Position numbers and translations under genes: made by a program. 64,000 bases of DNA from Hungatella hathewayi. Lineage in GTDB: Bacteria > Bacillota > Clostridia > Lachnospirales > Lachnospiraceae. The notes under the pieces are model-generated. The model worked only from the letters and a program-made list of their open reading frames with translations. It had not been told where the DNA came from and searched no databases. Below are positions 8,061 through 14,681 of this stretch, one piece after another (the stretch's first letter is position 1; every line of letters begins with the position of its first letter). The stretch covers positions 6,040,001 through 6,104,000 of the forward strand of contig CP102274.1 of assembly GCA_025149285.1 (NCBI GenBank), in the 5' to 3' direction.

Positions 8061-8094
8061 TAGTGCGCTAATTGCATTGACATATAGTGCGCTA
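8061..8094. promoter_or_regulatory. Two TAGTGCGCTA operator sites
   Basis: Perfect 10-bp copies at 8061-8070 and 8085-8094; the flanks extend the symmetry (AATTAGTGCGCTAATT). The first abuts the -35 region and the second lies in the spacer of the promoter at 8077. Confidence 0.75.
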
Positions 8095-8105
8095 TATGAT
8101 ATAAT
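8077..8105 (+). promoter_or_regulatory. Perfect-consensus sigma-A promoter with operator in the spacer
   Basis: TTGACA, 17 bases, TATAAT, with no mismatch to consensus, and the palindrome TAGTGCGCTA centred in the spacer. Such a strong promoter must be held by a repressor. It drives the 49-residue gene at 8166. Confidence 0.88.
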
Positions 8106-8165
8106 AAAAATAGTTAAAGAACATCTTAACTAATCGCCGAGGCAAGCCGGAGGAAGGAGGGTCAT

Positions 8166-8315
8166 ATGAACGTGAACATGTCAGAAGCGGCAAGATTAAT
8201 TTTAGGATTGAGAGACGCCGGGTGGAATGAAAAAGATATAAATGATTTTATCCTTTTTATCGAAACCGGAGAAGAGAAATACAAACCGAAACAAAAAAAT
8301 AAACCTACAGAATAG
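8166..8315 (+). CDS. Small prophage protein, 49 aa
   Basis: The ATG is preceded by AAGGAGGG. The product has the compact motif SEAARLILGLRDAGWNEKDINDFILFIETGE, which I recognise from many clostridial mobile elements as a short helical protein of unknown function. A 6-bp hairpin (AGTTAA/TTAACT, 8112-8131) lies in its leader. It is under the strongest promoter in the region. Confidence 0.65.
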   Translation: MNVNMSEAARLILGLRDAGWNEKDINDFILFIETGEEKYKPKQKNKPTE

Positions 8316-8393
8316 GCTTAAGAGAAAAGACAAGGGAGGGCGGGCTTGCCACCGCTCCCCCATCTATCAATAGAATAACATGAAAATTATATT

Positions 8394-8454
8394 TTGACAA
8401 GGCTCTTAAAGAGCCAAATTTAAACTTTGCAATGCTACGATAACGTAGTACAAT
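8394..8454 (+). promoter_or_regulatory. Regulatory region with two palindromes
   Basis: TTGCAA (8427) and TACAAT (8449) are 16 bases apart, with the inverted repeat CTACG-ATAA-CGTAG filling the spacer. Upstream lies TTGACA followed by the perfect palindrome GGCTCTTAAAGAGCC (8401-8415). Both look like operator sites for the genes at 8476-9474. Confidence 0.6.
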
Positions 8455-8475
8455 AATACAATAAGGAGAAATACC

Positions 8476-8727
8476 ATGATAAAATTAGTAGGAGAAGGAC
8501 ACGTATTGATTAAGGAATTCCAGACAGAGGAAGAAGGTCTGGACTACATGCGGAAAAACAAAGATGACCTAATGTGGTATTACAGCTATTATGAATTAGT
8601 AGTTCCAGGTGAGAAAACAATATGGGCTGTTTCTGATACCCTCATCAGCGATGCAGAGTTTAGGAAGCAAGTAGATGCAAAAATAGCAGAAAAACGTGAC
8701 AATAACACCCTGCCGGAAGAAGGATAG
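8476..8727 (+). CDS. Conserved prophage protein, 83 aa, function unknown
   Basis: AAGGAG precedes the ATG. The protein is acidic with the stretch DLMWYYSYYELVVPGEKTIWAV and no catalytic motif that I can identify. It is followed after 20 bp by the excisionase-like gene and probably shares its transcript. Confidence 0.6.
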   Translation: MIKLVGEGHVLIKEFQTEEEGLDYMRKNKDDLMWYYSYYELVVPGEKTIWAVSDTLISDAEFRKQVDAKIAEKRDNNTLPEEG

Positions 8728-8747
8728 GGAGATGAGGAGGAAATATA

Positions 8748-9161
8748 ATGTATACAGATATGTTTGCAGACAGCTACAAACAGGCTTCCTATGACATAGG
8801 AAGCAATGGATACAAGATTCTAAAGACGCCAAAGTGGCAAGGGATCATTAAGGCCACGGCCATCATGCAGTACAATAACGGCCTTGTCAGGATGCGCTGG
8901 CTTGATGCTGAGGGGAAGATTGTTGCCGAGCACAGAGGTCTGCCAGAATATGACTATTACCCAATATTAGGTGAGGAACTTCACGAAGAAAAAGAGGCTG
9001 AGTATGTAAGTCTGGCAGAATATGCACATATGCAAAAAGTATCTCCTGATACTGTACGCCAGAAAATATTGAGGGGAAATCTCCCTGCTAAGAAACTAGG
9101 CCGTAACTGGTGTATTCGCAAAAACACACCTTATACTGATAATCGACGAAAGAATGTATGA
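8748..9161 (+). CDS. Helix-turn-helix (excisionase/MerR-like) DNA-binding protein
   Basis: The C-terminal third (from about residue 86, VSLAEYAHMQKVSPDTVRQKI) is the winged helix-turn-helix of excisionase-type proteins, ending with the wing AKKLGRNWCIRKN. The N-terminal 80 residues are not recognised. It could be the recombination directionality factor, but it is at the opposite end from the integrase and could equally be a local regulator. GAGGAGG precedes the ATG. Confidence 0.65.
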   Translation: MYTDMFADSYKQASYDIGSNGYKILKTPKWQGIIKATAIMQYNNGLVRMRWLDAEGKIVAEHRGLPEYDYYPILGEELHEEKEAEYVSLAEYAHMQKVSPDTVRQKILRGNLPAKKLGRNWCIRKNTPYTDNRRKNV

Positions 9162-9474
9162 TATGAATTACGCTGAAATCGTTAAAGCATATGAAAGTCT
9201 TCAGTCGCTCAACGAAGTATCTTATAAATTTGGAATCAGCAAGGGGAAAGTTAAAAAGATACTTATTACAGCAGGTGCGTATGAAAATGAGATTTCGAGG
9301 CGGGTAATGGAATTATATGCGACGGGAAAAAGCACACAGGAAATTGCCAAGGAGTTAAAAATAAGCAAGTCGTGCGTTAACATGTGCCTGCCATACACAA
9401 AAGGGGCTTATAGATCAGACACTCCAACAATCAATGCCATGAGGATACGCAAGTATCGGGAAGAAAATAGTTAG
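9154..9474 (+). CDS. Phage DNA-binding protein with sigma-region-4-like HTH
   Basis: It contains two helix-turn-helix-like segments: NEVSYKFGISKGKVKKILI (about 20-38) and TQEIAKELKISKSCVNMCLPYTKG (about 61-84). The latter, with the YTKG tail, marks a family common in firmicute phages. It overlaps the preceding gene by 8 bp, so the two are translationally coupled; a start at 9163 is also possible. A strong terminator follows immediately. Confidence 0.65.
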   Translation: MYDMNYAEIVKAYESLQSLNEVSYKFGISKGKVKKILITAGAYENEISRRVMELYATGKSTQEIAKELKISKSCVNMCLPYTKGAYRSDTPTINAMRIRKYREENS

Positions 9475-9498
9475 GCGGCTCGTTATGAGCCGCCTTTT
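9474..9498 (+). terminator. Intrinsic terminator
   Basis: GGCGGCTC, five-base loop, GAGCCGCC, then TTTT. It overlaps the stop codon of the preceding gene and ends the 8.4-9.5 kb transcription unit. Confidence 0.9.
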
Positions 9499-9621
9499 CC
9501 TATGAACGCTTGTAAATATAATATGACTTATTTCAATCCACGTGGTTTCCCACGACCTTATGTATATAGTATAGTTCACGGAGCCGTTTCTGTCAATAGG
9601 CGGCTACCACAGGCCGCTTCA

Positions 9622-9774
9622 TTATTTTACCATCACCCACACAATCCCCACGCCGATCAGCACCGCAACAATTGCCCCCAGCACCCGGATCGCCATCAGC
9701 TCATAGTGGATTCTCGGTATGATTCCACGCTCTCTCATCTTTGCCAGTATTTGCTCAAATTCTTCCATTTCCAT
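9622..9774 (-). CDS. Small membrane protein, 50 aa
   Basis: On the minus strand an ATG with AAGGGGTGAT just upstream opens a 50-codon frame. It has a charged N-terminal half (EMEEFEQILAKMRERG) and one hydrophobic segment (residues about 29-48, IRVLGAIVAVLIGVGIVWVM). A GCGGC/GCCGC hairpin follows the stop. The topology resembles small phage membrane proteins; function is unknown. Confidence 0.6.
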   Translation of the reverse strand: MEMEEFEQILAKMRERGIIPRIHYELMAIRVLGAIVAVLIGVGIVWVMVK

Positions 9775-9832
9775 ATCACCCCTTAAGAATAATATCTTCG
9801 CCTTTATGTAATACTACTTTATCATACTTTAT

Positions 9833-9875
9833 CCTACTTAACAATATTATGTCGTACATAATGCTATATTGTAGG
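9833..9875. promoter_or_regulatory. Extended palindromic operator, 43 bp
   Basis: CCTAC-N8-ATTATGT-CGT-ACATAAT-N8-GTAGG is symmetric at both the inner and outer blocks with equal spacing. It lies between the divergent membrane-protein and ribbon-helix-helix genes, where it could control both. Confidence 0.65.
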
Positions 9876-9892
9876 ATACGGAGGGTAAAATC

Positions 9893-10057
9893 ATGAAACC
9901 ATTGAAATCAAAAGTAAGCATAACTTTAGACGCTGATATTATTGAAAAAATTAAGGAAATGGCAGAAAACGATGATCGTTCATTCAGCCAGTATGTCAAC
10001 ATGGTTTTGAAAGAATATATTTCGAAGGAAAACAGAACTAAAAGAAATGATAATTAG
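9893..10057 (+). CDS. Arc-type ribbon-helix-helix protein, 54 aa
   Basis: SKVSITLDADIIEKIKEMAENDDRS followed by FSQYVNMVLKEYI is a clear ribbon-helix-helix (beta strand, helix A, helix B). GGAGGG precedes the ATG. The large palindrome just upstream is the likely autoregulatory operator. It may be a repressor or an antitoxin; no adjacent toxin is visible. Confidence 0.75.
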   Translation: MKPLKSKVSITLDADIIEKIKEMAENDDRSFSQYVNMVLKEYISKENRTKRNDN

Positions 10058-10082
10058 GCGGCCCACTACGGACCGCCCTTTT
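10057..10082 (+). terminator. Intrinsic terminator of the RHH gene
   Basis: GGCGGCCC and GGACCGCC flank a five-base loop and are followed by CTTTTCTT. Confidence 0.75.
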
Positions 10083-10125
10083 CTTACCCCTCCAACTGGC
10101 GGCTGAATTTTCAGCCATGAGATTC

Positions 10126-10824
10126 CTACAGTGCTTCGATAAACTTTTTCACGCCCTGATATATCTCCCTGTATGGCAGCCCCTCCGCCATCAGCGTGAC
10201 CAGATGCAGCTCCACCACCGTTTCCAGTGATTTTAAGTGCATCAGCGTCCTCTGGTCTGCCTTGTCCCTCCCGCCGCTCTCTATGCCTAATCTGCGGTTT
10301 ATGAGCTTGGTCAGTGACACATAATACCGGTCTGCATGCTGGCTTCCCTGTGCCCTTGCATATTCCACGAATAACTTGATCTGATCCGTCTCGGCCTTGC
10401 GTACCTCTTTGGTCTCCTGACGGATTCCCAGCCACTTCTCGTCTTTCTCGGAAGCGATGTAGTAACCGTTCTTTTTGATGGACTGAATAACATCATAAAC
10501 CCAATCATAAAAATCCCCAGCAACCTTTTGCCTGGAATACCTACAGATTTCGTATATTCCTTTTTCGGGATACATATAGGCTCTTTCGCCATTCCTGTAA
10601 TGTGGATTTGACCCCTGCAAACTGAGGGGGTCAACTTTTACGCTCATGGTGTCAAGTCGGTCATGGTGTCTGTTATGTATGTCTTCTATACCTTTGCTCG
10701 GATTTTTATACTTCAAGGCGTATCCTATCTGGGTTCTGCTCATGAAAATATCACCGGTTTCATTTACATAAAAATCACACTTCGTTCCTAAAAAGTCTCC
10801 CTGTTTAACAAGCTGTAGTCTCAT
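10126..10824 (-). CDS. Phage antirepressor-like (BRO-family) protein
   Basis: The N-terminal half resembles the BRO/antirepressor fold: DFYVNETGDIFMSRTQIGYALKY, then the YPEKGIYEICRYSRQKVAGDFYDWVYDVI stretch typical of the family. The C-terminal half is helical and not recognised. I start at the ATG preceded by AAAGG; the upstream ATG has no ribosome site. It lies beyond the endolysin terminator at the far end of the late strand. A second antirepressor gene is at 43338. Confidence 0.75.
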   Translation of the reverse strand: MRLQLVKQGDFLGTKCDFYVNETGDIFMSRTQIGYALKYKNPSKGIEDIHNRHHDRLDTMSVKVDPLSLQGSNPHYRNGERAYMYPEKGIYEICRYSRQKVAGDFYDWVYDVIQSIKKNGYYIASEKDEKWLGIRQETKEVRKAETDQIKLFVEYARAQGSQHADRYYVSLTKLINRRLGIESGGRDKADQRTLMHLKSLETVVELHLVTLMAEGLPYREIYQGVKKFIEAL

Positions 10825-10856
10825 AGTCGTAATCCTTTCCGTGCATTTTGCACACA

Positions 10857-10884
10857 ATAAAAGCCCCGGGATATCCCAAGGCTT
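10857..10884 (-). terminator. Intrinsic terminator of the lysis module
   Basis: On the minus strand AGCCTTGGGAT pairs with ATCCCGGGGCT (11 complementary positions, the central few forming the loop) and is followed by TTTTATT. Confidence 0.75.
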
Positions 10885-10891
10885 GATCTAC

Positions 10892-10915
10892 GTTATTCTG
10901 TTATTCTGTTATTCT
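10892..10915. repeat. Three tandem GTTATTCT units
   Basis: Three perfect 8-bp copies directly follow the endolysin stop codon, between it and the terminator. Confidence 0.8.
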
Positions 10916-10916
10916 G

Positions 10917-11786
10917 TTACTCGGCCAGCCCCGGCCACCGTAGCGCTCCATCCCGATCTGGCGTCAGCGTCACTGGCTCGACGATCATGCGTCCGGCGTT
11001 GTCCATGATGTACCACTTGCCGTCCACCGTTACCTGGCCTGTGCACATGGCCCCATCATCACCCAGATAGTACCACGCATCTTTATACCGGTACCAGGTG
11101 TTTCGTACCATCATGCCGGCGCCGTCGAACCAGTACCAGTCCTGGCCGTCCTGTACCCAATCGTTACGGACATATTGGCAGGTATCACCGTTGTAATATC
11201 TCCAGCCGCCGTCCTCCTGTACCCAGCCGGATTTCTTCGGCTGCTCTGCCGGCTGTTTCGCGCTGTTCCAGTCCGGGCGGCCATATCCCATAATCTTACT
11301 TTCAACCAATGCGTAAGACTTTCGGCAGACTCCACCACCATTCTCTATTACTCCGCTGGCTACCGAAGTGTTGCCCTCTATAGTCTTCACTCGGCTAGAC
11401 GTTACTTCCGTCACAATTCCCGTATGATATGCGCGGGTTCCGTTCGTGAAGAAGATCACATCTCCCGGTTCTGGAACCTTATGCCATCTGCCGGCAGCCT
11501 TGAACTGATTAACGCCGGTAGGGCAATAATGATATAGAGCGCCGCACAGGAGCTTCTTTGCAGTATTCAGGCCGAATGCCTGGACAAATACTTCGGATAC
11601 ATACATCGCACACCACGGCTGCCCCTGAAGATTCAGGCCGGTGTCTCTCTGGTAGTCCCTGGAAAAACAAGTATAATTGTTCTTGCCCGCATTAGCCGTG
11701 AAGCTATCCAAGTCCTTATTGCTTTTTTTCTCTAAATATCCATTCCATTTTGTTGCAGAATCTATGAAATCTTTTACTATATTCAT
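10917..11786 (-). CDS. Endolysin: CHAP domain with choline-binding-type repeats
   Basis: Cell-wall hydrolase for host lysis. Residues 1-170 form a CHAP-type amidase/endopeptidase domain with catalytic Cys59 (QPWCAMYVSE), His121 (AYHTGIV) and polar Asn139 (EGNTS). A short linker leads to four or so aromatic cell-wall-binding repeats (about 187-270; units such as WVQEDGGWRYYNGD and DAWYYLGDDGAM). There is no signal peptide, so export depends on the holin just upstream. Confidence 0.93.
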   Translation of the reverse strand: MNIVKDFIDSATKWNGYLEKKSNKDLDSFTANAGKNNYTCFSRDYQRDTGLNLQGQPWCAMYVSEVFVQAFGLNTAKKLLCGALYHYCPTGVNQFKAAGRWHKVPEPGDVIFFTNGTRAYHTGIVTEVTSSRVKTIEGNTSVASGVIENGGGVCRKSYALVESKIMGYGRPDWNSAKQPAEQPKKSGWVQEDGGWRYYNGDTCQYVRNDWVQDGQDWYWFDGAGMMVRNTWYRYKDAWYYLGDDGAMCTGQVTVDGKWYIMDNAGRMIVEPVTLTPDRDGALRWPGLAE

Positions 11787-11800
11787 GGTTTATCCTTTCA

Positions 11801-11831
11801 TAAAAAGAAAAGGGCCCGGAATCCCAGGCCC
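11801..11831 (-). terminator. Intrinsic terminator between holin and endolysin
   Basis: On the minus strand GGGCCTGG and CCGGGCCC flank the loop GATT and are followed by TTTTCTTTTT. It lies inside the lysis module and would limit endolysin expression unless read through. Confidence 0.8.
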
Positions 11832-11874
11832 AGAAAAAGTTATGATATTACAACCGTTGCGATATCGCAATAGC

Positions 11875-12132
11875 TTATTTTGTCAGCTGCTTGTACGCCT
11901 GGTTGATACCAGTCGCAGCCAGTCCGGAGACAATACCAATCGCCACTGCGTTGATGATATCGGCAGCCGGGAAGTCAGGCATGTAAAACATTCCCACAAC
12001 GCCAAGAATGCCCCCAATTAGGCCGCAGATCACCGGCAGCCACTTATTGTCAACCTCTGTTGCTTTGACGGCCATAGCGGCCAGATAGCAGATCACTGTA
12101 ATTCCTGCAACACTTGCAATTCCAAAATTCAT
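11875..12132 (-). CDS. Phage holin (superfamily V, Hol44-like)
   Basis: The 85-residue protein has two or three hydrophobic segments: about 5-22, 31-50 and 56-73, with VDNKWLPVICGLIGGILGVVGMFYMPDFP between. The DNKW-LPVICG-GGILGVVGMF signature matches the phage_holin_5_2 family. It should form the membrane lesion that releases the endolysin. GAGAGGAAT precedes the start. Confidence 0.88.
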   Translation of the reverse strand: MNFGIASVAGITVICYLAAMAVKATEVDNKWLPVICGLIGGILGVVGMFYMPDFPAADIINAVAIGIVSGLAATGINQAYKQLTK

Positions 12133-12134
12133 AA

Positions 12135-12374
12135 TTATTCCTCTCTTTCCAGATCACTAATTCTGTGATTGACGACCTTAATCTGTTCCTGTATAACTGC
12201 CTGTGTCTCCTCCAGTTTATAGGTCCGCTCAATCACCGTGTTATGCTTGTCTACCTTTTTTTCCAGCTGCTCCAGTCGGTAGGCGGTCAGTTTCGCTGAC
12301 GCGAACACGCCGGCGAATGTACCGATTGCACTGCCTCCCAGGCCGATCAGAGCCACCATTACATCTGTAGGCAT
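12135..12374 (-). CDS. Membrane-anchored coiled-coil lysis-module protein
   Basis: A single N-terminal membrane helix (about 5-27, ALIGLGGSAIGTFAGVFAS) is followed by a coiled coil to the end. The layout resembles XhlA-type partners of holins, with the order reversed. AGGAGGG precedes the ATG, and the holin gene starts two bases after its stop. Confidence 0.7.
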   Translation of the reverse strand: MPTDVMVALIGLGGSAIGTFAGVFASAKLTAYRLEQLEKKVDKHNTVIERTYKLEETQAVIQEQIKVVNHRISDLEREE

Positions 12375-12393
12375 ATGTAAGCCCTCCTGTCAG

Positions 12394-12588
12394 TTATTCA
12401 TGCTCGCAGTCCTTGTGCCCCGGACCTCCCGGTACATGCCCTGGCTTAAACTGTCTGTGATCGGGGCCGCGGTCTCCCTCGTACGGCGTGCTGTCGATCA
12501 CTGGCTGTCTGCCGGGATCCTCTTTTCCGGTTGCGGGGCCATAAGGTACGGTTGTCTTGTAGTTCATGTCTGGCTTGTTCTTATTCAT
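12394..12588 (-). CDS. Small Pro/Gly-rich protein of the lysis module
   Basis: The 64-residue protein is rich in Pro, Gly, Asp and His and probably disordered; no motif is recognised. GAGAGGAATC precedes the ATG. It is placed between fibre and lysis genes. Confidence 0.55.
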   Translation of the reverse strand: MNKNKPDMNYKTTVPYGPATGKEDPGRQPVIDSTPYEGDRGPDHRQFKPGHVPGGPGHKDCEHE

Positions 12589-12610
12589 AGTGATTCCTCT
12601 CTTTCTTGTA

Positions 12611-12638
12611 GAAATAAAATAAGCCGCTGTTATGCGGC
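12611..12638 (-). terminator. Intrinsic terminator after the tail-fibre gene
   Basis: On the minus strand GCCGC-ATAACA-GCGGC is followed by TTATTTTATTTC, separating the tail and lysis modules. Confidence 0.65.
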
Positions 12639-12644
12639 AGGTTG

Positions 12645-13829
12645 CTATATCAGAAATTCTATACGTGTAATGAAATATGATGTGTAGTTGACATCTTCGG
12701 CATTCGTGAAATGGATTGCTAAAAATCCTTCATCATTCACTGCGGATACGTCAAGGTCCCCTGTATATATCGTCCCTGAGTTGGTCATGCCTATGGTTGT
12801 GCTTTTCAACAATCCTGTACTGCGGTTCAGCAGAATGTCAGATCTCGAGGTGTCTGAACGATATACCATCAAAGTGGCATGCCCCTTGCCTCTTGACGAT
12901 CCATTAAATTTGATAGATACTCTTACGGTCTTGAACGGAGAAAACGTTATCGACTCTTTCGGACAAAATTTGTTAAACTGTAAGTTGGCTCTGGAATACA
13001 TCATTCTTAATCCATCACCAGTTATTTCTACAGGATTTCTAAGCACGTTATTGTTATACCAATTACATATTTCAGCGCCCTTCGCCAGGACTCCGGAAAA
13101 GGACGCACCATCAAAAGGGACATGGTTCACCGACATATCTTTTAATGTACCCGTTAATCCGCCTATGTTTATACCTTCGCGAATATTTGCGGCCTGTAAG
13201 CCTGCGATATCCGCCTGGATCCAATTGACGCCGTTCAGATAATGCCCATTGCGTACCCCCAAACATATCACGCCGCCCCACGCACTTACATTCGTTGCAT
13301 AGGCTCTATCACTTCCTGATACATCTGCATTCTGAATCGCCATATTTCCTGTCATTTTGACACCGTTACGCCAATAGGTCTTACCAGGCAATACGTGGCC
13401 TGATTCAGCGCTAGCGTCTCCAGTCCATACTGTCCACGCATCTCCCTGGACACCAAGAACAGTATTTCCGGCACTTATTTTGAGAGAATTAAGTCCGATT
13501 GCATTAGCCATTTTGGATTGTTCTACGCCTAATAACGTATTCCCTTCAATGTATCCTGGTTTATTATTATAACGTATTTCTGCCCGCGTGACTCCATCGG
13601 TATTTGTAGAAATAAAAGCCTCATCTCCTACAATTACTTTAGTAGCGTTACCTGTAGCATGATTTACCGTCGATCCAGCTGTTAGATTAGGCATCGTTCC
13701 AGTGCCGGGTTCTCCATCTGTATCATGTGTAATGGCCGTATAATTTTCTAACACATGCTGCCTGCAAGCGGTAAGTTCATCACTATCCGCGTTCCCGCCA
13801 CCACCCAACATTGGTATTACTTTTCCCAT
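12645..13829 (-). CDS. Tail fibre or receptor-binding protein
   Basis: A 394-residue, Gly/Asn/Thr-rich structural protein. The N-terminal part contains LTACRQHVLENYTAITHDTDGE, seen in many Lachnospiraceae phage fibres. Short beta-rich repeats follow, with the pattern SGxxLPGKTYWRNGVKMTGNM in the middle. The C-terminal 130 residues look like a beta-sandwich carbohydrate-binding module. Its position at the end of the tail operon supports a host-recognition role. Confidence 0.75.
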   Translation of the reverse strand: MGKVIPMLGGGGNADSDELTACRQHVLENYTAITHDTDGEPGTGTMPNLTAGSTVNHATGNATKVIVGDEAFISTNTDGVTRAEIRYNNKPGYIEGNTLLGVEQSKMANAIGLNSLKISAGNTVLGVQGDAWTVWTGDASAESGHVLPGKTYWRNGVKMTGNMAIQNADVSGSDRAYATNVSAWGGVICLGVRNGHYLNGVNWIQADIAGLQAANIREGINIGGLTGTLKDMSVNHVPFDGASFSGVLAKGAEICNWYNNNVLRNPVEITGDGLRMMYSRANLQFNKFCPKESITFSPFKTVRVSIKFNGSSRGKGHATLMVYRSDTSRSDILLNRSTGLLKSTTIGMTNSGTIYTGDLDVSAVNDEGFLAIHFTNAEDVNYTSYFITRIEFLI

Positions 13830-13833
13830 TGTC

Positions 13834-14283
13834 TCACGCTCCTTCTGTCAAAATCTGAAAATCTACTGCCGGCTTCTTATATGCCTTAAAGGTTATTTTC
13901 CCATCTGCCACCCCATCCGGATTACACATCAGGTACCCTGCCGCCTTATTCCAGGCTTTCACCTGTTCTAATGTGGCGTTCGCCGGAACGTAAACTCCAA
14001 TCACCTTGATATCATCAGCCACGGTGATCCCCGCAGCGTCTACTGTCTGAGTGAACGGGTAAGAACCGCTCCAGCCCGCGGCCGTAAGCTTTAATATCCG
14101 GCGGTTTCCCAGTTTATTCACGGCTTCATTTGTTGCATTTATGTCGTTGGCTCCAAACAGATCACCTTCCTGGGTATACACCGTCTCATCCGCAATTCCC
14201 GATGTTCCATCTGCATTTGCCGTAATCCGGTACTTTCGGGCTCCGTCGAATAATGCATCTTTGTAATTCGTCTTTAACTTCAC
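13834..14283 (-). CDS. Tail-fibre-associated phage protein
   Basis: The 149-residue protein (start GTG, GGAGG upstream, overlapping the previous stop in TAGTG) is conserved in style with phage tail appendage proteins. The stretch YTQEGDLFGANDINATNEAVNKLG is characteristic. It is probably part of the fibre or its attachment. Confidence 0.65.
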   Translation of the reverse strand: MKLKTNYKDALFDGARKYRITANADGTSGIADETVYTQEGDLFGANDINATNEAVNKLGNRRILKLTAAGWSGSYPFTQTVDAAGITVADDIKVIGVYVPANATLEQVKAWNKAAGYLMCNPDGVADGKITFKAYKKPAVDFQILTEGA

Positions 14284-14681
14284 TAAATAACGCCTCCATT
14301 CAACGTAAACGCCAGTATCTTCCGACCATTCAGTCTACTTTGTATATTACTGTAGATAAGTCTGCACGCCTCTTCAATTCGGTTGAGTTCCTGCCAGTCG
14401 ATAAATGGCTGATTGTCATAAAACGTCTTCTGATTTCCTACTGCAAATGGATATGTTCCAGCACAAATACGCCCCACATTGGTTTCAAACCGGTTGATCT
14501 CATCTGCATAGAAACTATAATCCTCATATGTTTTATCCGCTCCCATATCTTCCAGCGAAAATTCTGGCCAGAGAATAACCGCCTGAGCACGAATCTCATT
14601 TAAGTTCCCCTTTATGCGGTTATAATCTTCAACATTGAAAAAATCACTTTCCTGCCAGTCTGTCTTGGGTGTCTGCCACAT
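14283..14681 (-). CDS. Phage tail structural protein
   Basis: The 132-residue protein has the stretch WQTPKTDWQESDFFNVEDYNRI, typical of proteins that sit between baseplate and fibre genes in firmicute siphoviruses. I use the ATG nine bases after AGGAGGG rather than the upstream TTG. It overlaps the preceding gene by about 38 bp. Confidence 0.65.
   Translation of the reverse strand: MWQTPKTDWQESDFFNVEDYNRIKGNLNEIRAQAVILWPEFSLEDMGADKTYEDYSFYADEINRFETNVGRICAGTYPFAVGNQKTFYDNQPFIDWQELNRIEEACRLIYSNIQSRLNGRKILAFTLNGGVI

Noticed and set aside
9502..9786. Plus-strand 94-codon frame
   Set aside because: No ribosome site; the opposite strand has a better supported 50-residue membrane protein with AAGGGGTGAT before its ATG.
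12645..13829. Diversity-generating retroelement acting on the tail fibre
   Set aside because: No reverse transcriptase gene and no template/variable repeat pair were seen in the window.
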